NCBI GenBank assembly: GCA_036927565.1
Contig: JAYESD010000001.1
Location: 280,065,560-280,129,559, forward strand
Length of the DNA: 64,000 nucleotides
Reading direction: 5' to 3'
Source of the DNA: Tuctoria greenei
Taxonomy: Eukaryota; Streptophyta; Magnoliopsida; Poales; Poaceae
Shown in pieces: positions 20,670 through 32,400 of this stretch. The position numbers and the translations under genes were made by a program. Each line of letters opens with the position of its first letter. The stretch's first letter is position 1. The notes below the pieces were generated by a model that was not told where the DNA came from, did no database searches, and worked only from the letters and a program-made list of their open reading frames with translations.

Positions 20670-22004
20670 TATCACGGAGGTGAGTCTGTAGTTACATGTG
20701 ATGTATGTTATAGAGTCATTGTACAGAGTCGGGTAGCTCCTCCGAGAGAACAGTCGAACCTTCCCCGAAAGGTCCGCAAATTTCTGGCAACACTTGTCAC
20801 AGTCTCAGAACTAAAAGTGTAGCTAGATACCTTGGGTCAACCGAGAAACAAAACACACTTAGCCAGGTTCCGTACCCTAAGAGTGTACTTGTTTCCCCTG
20901 TACCCCAGACCTATAATGAAAGACATCATTGTGTGAAAACAGAATCCACGTGCATTTATTTTGTACATGCTCAATATTTTTTATTTTTCTCTTTCTTGTC
21001 TATAACAAAGTTGTGCAATTCTTCAGAAACTTTAGCTCGACCAATTCATGTATAATTCAGGTTGCATTGTCTATTCTTCCAGGTCTAAACATTGTTAATG
21101 GTCTACTCGTCTGAATGCCGCCAAGCCAATCTAGGGCCGGAGTGTGCTATCGACTTAGCCTGGTCATGCACCCTAAGTACGCCACTCTACCTACACCCCG
21201 GCAGGCCAAAGTAAGGCGAGTCCAGAAACGATCGTAACCTGGAGGAAACAAGCCAGTGCACTTGATTGTACTTAGAATTGTGTTTCACCTAAAACTTTCT
21301 CGGGAATAGTAAGTCGCAATTGAGTTATAGATAGGAAATGGATTTTACTGTTTTTCTTGACTTTAGTGTGCAGGAAAAATAAAGATCACATGATGATGGT
21401 GAATGACCGGAGCTACCAAAGCTCTGATATCCCCTAAGGTGGTTTGTTGTCGATGTTCCAAACATTGATAGCGAGTGTCACTGGAGCTACTAAGCTCTGG
21501 TAAAGCCAGGGGGCCGGCCGTCAACGTGAAGAAAAGATGGTGGGAAGACTCCACAGTGGGGTCTGCTGTCGACACACCGCGTGTTGACAGAGGTCACTGC
21601 CGGAGCTACCAAGCTCCGACACCCCAGAGGACTTGCTATCAATGCTCTACGTGTTGATGGAGACTGTTGCCGGAGCTACTAAGCTCCGACGATGGTCAAC
21701 GCCGGAGCTACTAAGCTCTGACAACCTCCGAGGGCCTCTACTATCGAAGACTTCGGACCTACGCTCTACAAGTTCGAAGCACGCAAGTCTTCAACAACTG
21801 TTACATCCTCTTGGTACATATTCACAATCAAATTGTGTACATCTACTAGCGGGCCAAGTGAGACAAAGATGCTGAAGACAAAAAATGAAATTCATAAAAA
21901 CTTGGATTTCATTCAAACTTGGATTTCATTCATCTAGAGACAAGAGATTACAAAATTGGAGAAAAAGAAGAGAGGATACAAGCGGGAGCTACAAAGAGAT
22001 AGTC
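20670..22004. other. Post-pol non-coding region of element A
   Basis: About 1.3 kb homologous to 3024-4326, without a conserved frame. It contains the dyad array at 21407-21723. Confidence 0.7.
21407..21723. repeat. CCGGAGCTAC dyad array of element A
   Basis: Five near-palindromes equivalent to those at 3729-4045, with the same order and spacing. Confidence 0.8.
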
Positions 22005-23244
22005 CTAGACCCTATGGAAGAACGAGGCAACCTTCTGGGCGACCTTCGACACGCTGGCTTGGGCGGCTTCTCCCTCTCCGTCGATGGGGCCTTCAAGCAC
22101 CAGGTCCAGTGGGAACTAAGGGTCCCGACTTGTGTAGCACGTCAACACGTATTCTGCGATGTTCTTCGCTAAGGATTGTCCCTCGGTTTCCAGCTGGTCC
22201 GCGATGACATCACCCATCTTAGTGACATTGTTGCCTGCCAAACTCAATGCCTGCAACGCCTGGTCCAGCTCCGGCTCCGGGTCATCCGGACGCACGGGGC
22301 TAAAACCCGTTGGCGTCAGAGCGTCGTTGGCTTTGCCAAAGAAGTCCCAAACTTGTTGGGACTCCACAGCCCTCGAGCCTCGCATCTCCTCCAAGGATGT
22401 TCTGGTCGCCGCAAGCTCTGAATTCTCACGGTCAAGGCGCTCAACCTCTATGGCGTTCTGCTGAATCTTTTCAACAACCTGCCTTTCTAGTTTACTGAGC
22501 TCCTCCTCCCGAAGGTGGATCTTGTTTTGGCGGTCGACCGGGTCCTTCTCCTGGCCCCGCACCTTCTTCTCCATGGAAGCAATTTCATCCTCCCTCTTGT
22601 GGAGGTCATGTCCTCACTGCTAGGCCTTCTTCTCCTCTTTCTCGCAGCGCTCATCCAACTTCTTGGTGCGCTCCGCGAGACTCTTGTCACCGAGAGTCAG
22701 CCTCTGAGTGAGCTCCTCCTCCCTCTTCACGAGGTGATCCCGCAGCTCCAGGAGTTTTTGCTCTTCATCTTCGAGCTTTCTCTCCCGCTCCTCAAGAGCC
22801 TCCCAGCGCTTGACGAGACAGTCGTGGATGGCGTCGAGCCTCTCTTGGCGATCACTCACTGCATTATTAGCAGCTACAACCTGTTTGTAGATGGCCCGAG
22901 ACTGGTTGTCAAGGGATAACGTCATGCTTTCCCTCTCGTCCCACCCACATCTCGCAAAAGTGGACGAAAGTCACCACTAGCAAGATTGAGTGGGGGCCCA
23001 GATGGTGGAGTTGCAGACCATAGAAATCAAGCAGCATCAGAAAGAAAGTGGAGAAAGGTGGGATCAAACCCGCCATGGCATACCCAAGGAAGTACACCAT
23101 ATCTCTGGGTCGCTCCTTCTCAAAGGGAAGCTTGCTGCAGCGAATGTCGTTGTCGAAGGAGTCACTGGACCACCCCATGTAGGTCCGAACCCTAGACAAC
23201 TCCTTCTTGCTCCCGATGCGGCTCTTGGGGTGTCCCAACTTCAT
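22005..23244 (-). pseudogene. Antisense gene of element A, internally deleted
   Basis: The minus strand keeps the start (MKLGHPKSRIG at 23244) and about 100 N-terminal residues up to HFCEMWVG, then jumps at about 22945 into the coiled-coil tail (MTLSLDNQSRAIYKQ, EALEERERKLEDEEQ ...). About 2.2 kb is lost compared with copy 1 (roughly 5262-7490), including most of the transposase-like domain, the intron and the Pro-rich repeats. The junction CTCTCGTCCCACCCAC has a short overlap of CC/CCA between the two parents. It ends at TAG 22005-22007. Confidence 0.85.
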
Positions 23245-23462
23245 CGCGGCACAACGTGGCGAGAGAGGAAAAGCGAGCGAAAGTTTGGAGGATTTGAGCG
23301 CAAGTTCGAACAAAGGCATAAAGAATCCTCAAACAGTGCACACTTTCCTTCTTAAGTAAGCCTTCGCAACGCTTGGATGGAAACCGCAATGGAGCTGACG
23401 ATAAAATTCAAAAACTTCACCCTGCCAACGATAAGGGGGCCCAAGGCCACCTCAACGATCAA

Positions 23463-23964
23463 TAAGGGGCAATCAAAGACTTCAAGACCCGATTAAGTGT
23501 CATTAATACCATATTAATGACACACGATCGGAGGGCCCTTAATACCAGTAACGGCACTGTCAAGGCCCGTTACCACACTATTAAGGGTAATCAACCTCAT
23601 TAATTGTGTATTAAGCATCAGTAATTGCCAGGGTCACATGTCGGGCTAGGCTAACGGTGTAACGACCAGTCCTTGTACTATAAAAGGACTGGTCGACAAT
23701 ACACAGAGGGCTCTCCTCTCGATCTCTCGACTCTGGGACACTCTGAGACTTAGCTCTGACACACGCTCACGAGCACTCAGAAGCTTAATACAACAACCAC
23801 ACACCCCGTGGAGTAGGGTATTACGCTTAGGCGGCCCGAACCACGTAAATATTCATGTCTATTTGCCATCGTGTTCTAAATCTCTGCGCGCCCAATACCG
23901 AACTACAAACTCCGCGGGCTACCAACAGTAGTATCGAGAGAATTGCCGAAACAACACTCCGACA
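23463..23964 (+). repeat. Truncated 3' LTR of element A
   Basis: It corresponds to the last 502 bases or so of the 5' LTR, ending ACTCCGACA. The first 375 or so bases, including the G-box array, and the polypurine tract were deleted at 23462/23463. TATAAAAG is at 23679. Confidence 0.88.
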
Positions 23965-23969
23965 TCACT

Positions 23970-24825
23970 GATGTCGTGGCACCGCCGGCGACTCACCACA
24001 CTACAAGGATTTGCATCGGCCCTAGAGGCCGACCTCGAGGACCTTTGGCAACGAGGACTCCTCATCCATCGTCAGCGTCGCGTTCAACACTGGAGATGAA
24101 AGCAACTCCGATGACGCCGCCCTCCTCCATCGCCACCCAAGTCCCCCTACCGGAATCCCTTCAAGGAGGAGCTGGACCTTCGGGATCCAACTTACCACCG
24201 GCACTCACAAGCACATGTGGCAATCGAATTCTATGCCGATTTGCCCACCTCGTCGACAAGGCCCGAGCACTCAGATCTGGGACTCAGAAGCCGGCCATAG
24301 TCGGTAAACAAAGGAAAGAAGGACGTGCGTTGTCAAGGTGGAGAAATGGGGAGCGACATCGCCCAGGAAGAGGAAGCAGCCGAAGCAAAGTGAAATGCGG
24401 CGGAGGAGGAATGGATAAGGATGCAGTTAGGATTTATCCCTAAACTGGCCTCCTTTTATTCAACGGCTACGGGCCTCCCTGGCTGGGCCAAGCATTGGCA
24501 TGGGCCGCGTACTCGCTTGGGCCGCGCTCTGGCCTAAGCCGAGCACGAGCTTTGGGCCATGCCCCTCTTTAATGCCAAATTTATTATTTATCTATTTTAA
24601 TATCTGATATTTAATTATTTAGCAGTTTAAAAATTAATACTATTTAGAAGTTAATTTAATTACTGCAGAATTTGTGTAATCCTGAGAATTTCTGAAAAAT
24701 ATTTGTGAACAATATATGTGTTTATATGAAAAGTGTATATCGCATTTAAATACTATATTTATTTGCAAATGTCATGATAAATTCAATTTTGGCTAATTTT
24801 AAAATTTTGGCCAAATATAGATCTG
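23970..24825. other. Unassigned region right of element A
   Basis: 23970-24440 is GC-rich with a 166-codon open frame (23943-24443) of no recognised family. 24540-24825 is AT-rich. Nothing here can be called with support. Confidence 0.4.
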
Positions 24826-25747
24826 ACACTGCCATGTGGACCACAAAGATGGGACCCAGCTCCTCCGGTGACACGGGCTCCTAAGCTGCCACGTGTTTGG
24901 CTGGACGGGATCTCACCCCACTATAGGAGTGGGCTCCGGTGCAACCACGTGGCTCGAAGCACCAGGCCGGACACCTCCCACACAGAAGGGCTCCAGAGCT
25001 GCCTCGTGCCCAGAAAGGCCCCGAGGCTGCCACATGCCTCGAAGTACTGTACTTGGCCTCCCTGGCAGTTGCCAGCCCCAAAGCTGCCACATGTCTCGCA
25101 ACTTGCCCTGGACGGTGGGGTGCGTGAGTTAAGGGATGGTGTGCCCTGTCTAAATCAAGCATTGAATACATGCACCCACCTCCGGCGGATACCACGGAGA
25201 ACGCCAACAGTCACAGACCGTTGCACCCAATCACATCACTGTGAAGACACTGCAGGCCTACCCCGCTCCGCCAAGTGGGTAGCTTACGACAACAAGACAT
25301 ACGGATGTGACATTCCCTCACACCGTTAGCGACTACGCATGGGACACTGGCATAGGGGGCTGCAAGACAACGGGTCTTCAAGCCACGACCAGAGGAAACT
25401 TATGCGAGAAGTCTTAGACCTTTAGGATAAGATCGTCCCAGGGCTACCTGTCGGGCCCCAAACCCCACTTGTAAGGCATCCGACCTTGACTATAAAAGGA
25501 TTGGACCGCCGCCGTTACAAGGGATCCCCCAATCTAACGCATACACACGCCACACACATTCACACCAGCAATACAATCTCACCGTGGAGTAGGGTATTAC
25601 GCTTCGGCGGCCCGAACCACGTTAAACTACTATCTCACCACTCTCATGCGCATAATCTCTCCATTGAGGACTAAGCCCTGTCGATCAAGAACCTCTGCGG
25701 GCTACTCTCATAGCAGGTCCGGGGGAAGTGTCACAAGAACACTATGA
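24826..25747 (+). repeat. LTR E: Tat-type Gypsy LTR (solo or truncated)
   Basis: No internal region follows. It has the signature of the Tat LTRs here: G-boxes CACGTG at 24890 and 24946 with decayed versions at about 24833, 25003 and 25088, TATAAAAG at 25491, and an R/U5 similar to A and B (GGAGTAGGGTATTACGCTTCGGCGGCCCG in part, CGCGGGCTAC-like, GGGGAAGTGTCA near the end). The start (TGACACTGCC) and end (near GATAAC) are estimates. A partial copy lies at 61421-61903. Confidence 0.65.
25491..25498 (+). promoter_or_regulatory. TATA box of LTR E
   Basis: TATAAAAG in CTTGACTATAAAAGGATTGG, matching LTRs A and B. Confidence 0.65.
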
Positions 25748-25989
25748 TAACTTTATTTAGAAATTTAACATATGCTATTTAAAACAAAAAAAAATTGGTT
25801 CATAATTTGGCAATGTGGTTACATAAAATAAAATGACTTGTTTCATCTCTAATAAGCTATTTCATAAGATTTGGCTTATAAGAAACATCTCTTTACATGT
25901 GGAAAAGTGTATAAGTCATATTTATAAATTATGTTGGAATATGACATACCTAGGATTATTCTTTTTGTTAAGCTAATTTTATAATTGGC

Positions 25990-26470
25990 TGGATGTAAGA
26001 AAGGCTCATTCGAGACGTGCCCGAACGAAGAAGGCAGACGAACAAACAGTGCGTCTCGGTCGTTGCATCTCGCATTACGTTGTCATCAGAGACGAGCGAC
26101 AGGAGCGTCGCCGATTAGACTAAGTGCGAGACAAGCTCAAAGAAAGTGCGTCTCCTTTCTTTGATTCATAACAGACGGGCTTTACGCGGCTATTGGAGAT
26201 GTGCAAGGCGCGCGTCGCCCATCAGCGTACATGAGAGACACGCTCTAATACAGCGTGTCACATATATGTTGACCAATCCGAGACAGGCTTTATGATAGCC
26301 CATCGCAAATTTGTTGACTGATCTAAGACGTGCTATAAGAAAATTTGTCTCCTTTATTAAGGTAATCCAAGACGTACTCTGTTACAGCGCGTCGCAGATT
26401 GTTTACAGGCAGGTTCAGTGCGGCGCTAATAGGATACGCTCCCTGCTAGACGCACGTCTCCTATTGGGTG
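25990..26470. repeat. GAGACG/CGTCTC short-repeat region
   Basis: Many scattered copies in both orientations of GAGACG, GACGTGC, GCGTCTC and related words, for example GCGTCTCGG and AGACGCACGTCTCC. Repeated at 62140-62620. Confidence 0.6.
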
Positions 26471-26769
26471 CCCCATCCCTGATTATCCTGTTTCCCGGCT
26501 GCATCCTGGAGCTAGCTAGGATTTGACAGCCGCATTGCCCATGTCCGCAACATACACATATAAAAACATATGTATAGCCAAATGTTTCCTGTTCATCCAT
26601 ATTAATATGTAACTAGTCAAATATTCACAAATATTAACAAAGTGTACACACATTGACCAATCAAATATTAACAAAATTTAAATCGTGGTTACCAAGTAAC
26701 TATTTACACAGAATTCCTCTGTTCATCCAGCTTAACATGTAACTAATTTACACAAAGAATAACTGTCAC

Positions 26770-27827
26770 CTAATCCTCTATTGGGTAATGAAATTTTCCC
26801 TTTGAATTAATGATTTCAGAAAAGATAAACCTGTATAGGACGTCTCTAATTTGCTCAAGGCTACGACCTTCAACGTTCCTGATGGCGGGTCCATAGTCCT
26901 GCCACACGATAAAATGAGATTTAACAAAAGATTAGTAATAAAGTAAAATAAATGCACTTACACATACATTGAAATTAGGTTGCTCTCCAAATAAAGCCAT
27001 GTGTAGGCAGATATGAAAGTCGCACATGTTGCCCGAAGCTTGTTGTGGGACGTTGAATGCAGTATGATGTGTAAGCTGTCGATATTTTCCTTTTACTTAT
27101 CCAAAAGCCCTAAATAAAAACATTCACAGTTAATGTAAAATTATCGTGCAAGGAAACTAAAGTGAAGAAGGAACTTACTAATCAATAATCGAAGAGATAT
27201 CATTCATGGTCGGGTCTTTCGCTCGCCAGTTTTTTCATCTGTCGGCCTTGAGAAGTCACAGTACGAGACTTGGTTGTACCATGTAGATATTTCTATGGTT
27301 ACCTAATGGTTACCCGGGTTGAACGGTACGACTAGGAGGTCCTTATCACTGTAGTGTTCCATTGCCTTCACAAAATATTGAACATCTTTTCAGCCGCTCG
27401 ACGTTTGAATATAATTTCTCGCTGGTATTTGCGGGTCAAGATATGCAGCAGACGTGTTTCTCGTATTATGGCGAGCATGTTGTTGCTGGTGCCTACATGC
27501 AAAATGTCAAATTTGTCACATATAACACTTGTATTGAGTATGTATTGAAGAACCTAGTTTTTGAGGAGACTTACAATGCAAAGCAGCGTATTAGGGAGAC
27601 ATCCAATGTGTCGAGGTTGACAAGGTCATAGAGATCGGACCATGAGATGAAAAAAGCGCCATCAACAAAGATGAAGTGTTTATCCTTCAATGCCACTAGT
27701 ATGGTATCACACTTTTTGTAATTTTCTATGAAGTATTGATGAAGTTGAACACAAGGTTTACCAACTTGTTTGAGTGCGACCACAGTTAACATCAGATTTC
27801 CCTTTTCATACTTCGGGTTTGCATGCG
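26770..27827 (-). pseudogene. Ulp1-like (C48) cysteine protease gene, 3' exons
   Basis: Minus-strand exons: 27827-27575, 27493-27179, 27109-26962, 26898-26770, with GT-AG introns of 81, 69 and 63 nt. The products read DGAFFISWSDLYDLVNLDTLD, then LLVVPFNPGNH followed by VTIEIS, VSYCDFSRPTDEKTG, then ASGNMCDFHICLHMALF and DYGPAIRNVEGRSLEQIRDVL ... KGKFHYPIED. His in GNHW, Asp in YCD and Cys in GNMC fit the catalytic triad of SUMO-type proteases. The Trp after GNH is now TAG and there is another stop in exon 2, so it is dead. Upstream exons are lost at the Copia C border. Confidence 0.75.
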
Positions 27828-28030
27828 TGAAAGTGCATCTAGGCATCCATTGTGGGTTTTGGTTGATTAATGACAAACCAATGAGATCCTAACGAAATTG
27901 TTGAGATGAGTGCACATTTTAAAGAAATGAGAAGGAAAGAACAAAAAGGAAAGAGAATGAGGATCTAAAGGGAAAAGAGCTCAAGAGATGAAAACATTAG
28001 ATTTTTTTTGGAGTGTGTTGGAGAAACACT
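27828..28030 (+). repeat. 5' LTR of element C, first part
   Basis: The first 203 bases of the LTR, up to GGAGAAACACT, where B is inserted. Aligns with 59871-60077. Confidence 0.85.
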
Positions 28031-28870
28031 TGTCGAAGCATACAAACGACAATTCCAGGTACTACTAAATTGTAGCCTGCGGAGGTTCTTGTATCGGTTT
28101 GGGCGCGTGGAGATCTTAGACAAGATGATGACACAGATGATTTACGTGGTTCAGACTGCCTGAGCATAATACCCTACTCCATAGAGTGTGTGCTGTTGTA
28201 TTGTAGATTTGCTGGTCCTTGTGTGCGTCTGAGCTTAGTTGTTTTGTACCGTGCAACACATCCCTTTTATAGACCAAGAGATGGCTGTTACATGGGTTGG
28301 CTGGCCCGACATGTGGCCCCGACGGTTATTCTTGCCTAATACATAATTAAGTGTGTTTAAGCACCCTAATAACGTGATAACACGTCTTAATGGTGACGTT
28401 ACTAGTATTAAGGGTCTTCTGATCGTGCGCCATTAATATAGCATTAATGGCACATAATCATGCCTTGTAACTATAGCAATAAGAGTCATTTGAATACTTA
28501 TGCCGTTGGAGATTCGTTTGCATTCACGTTGGTGGCGTAGGTTCGAAGGCTTGACACATGGCGGCTCCAGAGCTTTCCCTCACGGGGAGGTAGGTCCGAA
28601 GCTGCTATACACGTGGGGGCACCAGAGCTTCCTTCTACTGGGGGTTAGGTCCGGGGTCACTGTACACGTGTCAAGTACAAAGCTCCCCTATGTAGGGAGT
28701 TTGGCTCTGATCTTATATTACACGTGGTAGTGTCGGAGCTACCCATATGAAGGAGGTGGGTCCAGCGTCGTGTGACACGTGTGGCCTATGGAGGTCTTCA
28801 ACTTTGACAGGTGGAACTCACTTGCACTTTTTGCGGTTTCATGGGGTACCCGATACACAGGGTACCGACA
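28031..28870 (-). repeat. 3' LTR of element B (840 bp)
   Basis: Minus strand TGTCGGTACCCTGTGTATCG ... GCTTCGACA. TATAAAAG (minus) is at 28264-28271. G-boxes in the 55-bp array are at 28610, 28665, 28721 and 28776, and a decayed CACATG is at 28555. Confidence 0.9.
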
Positions 28871-28890
28871 GTGGACCCTGGGCCCACCTC
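28871..28890 (-). promoter_or_regulatory. Polypurine tract region of element B
   Basis: The minus strand reads GAGGTGGGCCCAGGGTCCAC right before the LTR start, as in copy 1 at 8308-8327. Confidence 0.7.
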
Positions 28891-29402
28891 TGGGAGAAAT
28901 CCTTTGGGTTAAGTTATTCTAATAGAGGTGGGGCCATCCTCGATTCCTGCACTGCAACTTCAAAGGTCTTCTGATGTACCGTTGGGACAATGGTTCGGGG
29001 TTAAACCATCGTCGAGTGGCTTGTTTTGAATGCGACAGATGAGATCTTTGAGTGCGGATCTCACGCAATTGAAGGTCGCCGGTTCCCAATACGAAAATCG
29101 TATTGGTTCCGAGCACCTTGTCAGACTGCCATCCTCGGGCTTCCCGCCGCCCATCATGACAACGGTTCGCCTGGGGTAATAACTTCGACTTCTTCATCGG
29201 GTGTCCCCGGGCCCATTTGCCATTGATGGGGTAGATTCTTTATAATGTGGACTTGCTCTCGTTGCTGTTTCTATCCAAGATTCGTGGAGGCTTACTTAAG
29301 AAGGAAAGTCCGCACGGTTTGAGGACTCTTTACGCTTTCGATCAAACTCGTGCTCAGAGCCTCTTTGCCTAGCTTTCTCCTCTTTTGCTCCACTTTGCCG
29401 CG
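28891..29402. other. Region upstream of element B's antisense gene
   Basis: No gene. Blocks conserved with copy 1 (7791-8307): GATCTCACGCAATTGAAGG at about 29058-29076 and GGCTTACTTAAGAAGGAAAG at about 29288-29307. TCTTTATAATG at about 29235 could serve as a TATA element for the antisense gene; this is tentative. Confidence 0.45.
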
Positions 29403-32400
29403 ATGGAGTTAGGTCTTCCCAAAAGCTGCATCCAGAGAAAGGACAATCTGATGAAGGTCCAGACCTTCATGGTATGATCCAGCGACTCCTTTAACCACTT
29501 GGTTCGTGCTGGCAAGCTCCCCTTCAAGAAGGAGCGCCGCGGCGAGATGGTATACTTCTCGACGTACGCCATGGTGGGACTGATCCCACCTTTTTCAAGT
29601 TTCATCCTGATGCTGCTGGACTTCTACGGCCTTCAACTACATCATCTTGGCCCTCACTCCCTCCTGCTGGTTGCAACTTTCATCCACTTCTGTGAGATGT
29701 GGGTGGGTGTGCCTCCCTGCGTCGAGCTGTTCCGGACCTTCTTCACGGTCTATACCACTGGCAAGGGGACTGAGCTGCTTGGCTTCTACTACTTTGTTAA
29801 GCGCAAGAATTGCCCCTTCAAGTACTTGAAGTCGTCCCCCTCCGGCAAATGGGATGACTGGAAGAAGGATTGGGTCATCATTGCAGTGGAGGAGCACGAT
29901 AGGTTGGAGCTGCCCCATGGACTCCCCAATGTCAACACTGATGCCTGGAATGTGGTTCTGAAGCTGTCGAATACGTTCAAGCTTGTCCTAGCCAGAATCC
30001 AAGAATGTTTGAAGGGTGGAGTGACCCCCCAGACAGTCTTCAAAAATTTCTTGGTGAACAGGTGGGCTCCGCTGAGGAGAAGGGAGAAGCTTGTGTGGGC
30101 CTTCAACAGTGTGATGAATGATGACCGGATTGAAACCAGTTTGAAATCCAACTTGGATGATGAAGCTTTGAGGCTCCATCTCAAGAAAATTTAGCACGGG
30201 TCCATTGCCGATGATGCCTTGGCTCCGCTGGCTGCTTTCCTGCCTCTGAACATGACCCCAGAGTTCAGCAGGGAGCTCCGTAGGAGGATGCCGGCGCTGG
30301 ATGACTTAGGTGAAGTGGAGAAGCGTAGGGTCTCCAGGGTTGTAATACTCGAAGCTTCCAAGGGGCGACCACCCCTGCTCTGAGCCAGAGGATTGATGAC
30401 GTTGGCAAGGGTAAGGGCAAGGAGTCAGCCGAATCTTCCAGTCGGAAGAGGAAGCTGAAGTACGCTGATGGGAGCTCCATCATGTCTACTCCATCTGCGA
30501 CTGCCCCTTCTCCTCGGTTTGGGAGATCTTTAGCGGCGACACCTCCTCTGGTGCAAGCGTCCTTGAGAGGTGCCAATTCCGTACAGTCGACTCCGGTCCC
30601 GGCACTAGCTACGGGCTCCAGGTCCGATAGTCCTTCCCAGCCAAGGAAGGCCTCGGCTGGGGTAACACCGACAATGGCGGTAGGCTCCGGGCGTCATTAT
30701 AAAGCTTCCACCATGCCAACTATGGCAGGTTCTGGCTCTGAGCCTCCGGCGAAGAAGTTCCGTGCCGATTGGAGCGGTAGCTTCCCAAGGTAAGCTTTGC
30801 TTTTTCACCTTGATTTGCCATTCTTATTTTTGTCATGTTTTGAATCTTCCAATATTTTTACTACAGAGCATCAAAGACGGGGTCTAAAGCTCCTACCTCT
30901 GTTGCAGTGGCCGAAATAGTGCAGGCGGAATCTCCAGCACGAACCCCCGCGTCTCCTCAAGTGGTGGCTAAGGTCACGGCAGCTCTGGGGCCAACTGTAG
31001 TGGATCTAGATCCAGAGTCAACGCCAGAGACTCCCGTGGTAGCGCCGGACTACGGGGGAGAAATACATGAAGACGCTCCAGTATAGGAGGCACCAACAAC
31101 TGATGCTCTGGCACCGGACGCGTAGATGGTGGAAGCTCCGGCTTCAGAACCAGAGGTGACCGAGGCTCTAGTCGCTGTGCCAGAAGTTTATGCTGAGCCG
31201 ACGGGTGAGTAGGTGGTGCCAGAAGCCCTGGCCCCTGAGCCAGAGGTTGTTGATGCCTCAACAACTGAGTCATTGGGACTTGAAGTTCCGACCCTTGTAC
31301 CAGAAGTTGTTGAAGCTCTGGCTGCCAAGCCAGAGATGATTGATGTACCAGTGCCTAAGCCGACGGTGGAAGTGGCTTCGGTTGAACGACCACCCCGTAA
31401 GTAACTGCTCCGGAGGTGCCCATGCCCGAGGCAGAACACCATGAAGAGGCGGCGGCAAGGTCTCCACCCGCAGAGCTAGAAATTGAAGTGCCTGCGGCGG
31501 GACCTTTGGCATCAGCCCTAGAGGTAGAAGTTCATCCAGTGGGTTCTCCCTCAGCTGCTCCCGAAGAGCTCCCGGAGGGCGGCCCCAGTGTTGTAGAAGC
31601 TCAGGGAACCACGCTTGTGGCGTTGGACCCTATTTTTGTTATTGAATACCCCTTGGAACCAGAGGAGGTGACGCGACAGGTCTGGAGCCTATTCCTTTGG
31701 CGTTGTCTATTGGCCTTCGACAAGTCCAGCTCGCCTTCGACCACGACAACAAGGTCCTCGAAGAAGAGCGTCAAACCTTGAGGCGCTGGCGCAACAGACT
31801 TCACTTTGAGACCAAGCTGGCATAGACAAGGCTTGCAGATCAAAAGGAGTGGATCAAGAAGGAAAAGTCCCAACTGGAATATTGGGGCAAATTGCTGGAG
31901 GATAAGGAAGCCACCATCAGGGCTCTCGACACTAATTCTCGGGAGATTCTCGAGCATGCCAAGGAAAGGAGTGATGCTGTTGACGAGCGTCACGACAACC
32001 TTGATGAATTAAATAAGGTTCTCCTAAAGCATCGAGCAGACCTTGATGCAAGAAAAGAGAAGCTCCTGGAACAGCAGTAGGATGTTTTGAAAAGATAGGA
32101 GGAGCTCGGTCAGAAGTTGACTCTGGTTGAGAAAAATTTGGCAGATTGCTCTCAGAATTTTGATCTGTGGAGTAAGGAAGAGAAGGAAAAGTACTGGAAA
32201 CTCGGGCAGGAGCTCTCTAAAAGAGAAGCTGATGTTGCCACCAGAGAAGGGAAAGTAAGAGGCAGTGAGAAGGACCTGGCCGAACGACAGAACCGCATCA
32301 ACCTCCGGGAGACGGAGCTAGCCGACCGCGAAAGGCAAGTACCAGAGAGTATGCAGCAACATGCTAAAGCAGTTGAGTGCCTCGCTCGGGAAAGTTCAGA

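Larger units (their letters stand above)
13759..23964 (+). mobile_element. Element A: Tat-lineage Ty3/Gypsy retrotransposon, defective
   Basis: The order is 5' LTR, primer site, gag, protease, RT, RNase H, second RNase H, integrase, dyad array, truncated antisense gene, truncated 3' LTR. The flanks read tcacc (13754-13758) and tcact (23965-23969), a likely target duplication with one change. About 2.2 kb is deleted inside the antisense gene, and a second deletion removed the polypurine tract and the first 375 or so bases of the 3' LTR. Most coding damage is nonsense rather than frameshift. The LTRs differ at about 26 of 505 alignable positions, counted by eye. Confidence 0.9.
25748..27827 (-). 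mobile_element. CACTA-type transposon fragment with Ulp1-like gene
   Basis: The 3' part of a minus-strand multi-exon gene encoding a Ulp1/C48-type protease is followed by a region (25990-26470) full of short GAGACG/CGTCTC-type repeats, as in subterminal regions of plant CACTA elements. No CACTA terminus or TSD was found, so the superfamily is inferred from the Ulp1 gene and the repeats. A MULE carrying a captured Ulp1 gene is an alternative. Copia C interrupts it at 27828. A second copy of 25748-27305 is at 61904-63440. Confidence 0.6.
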
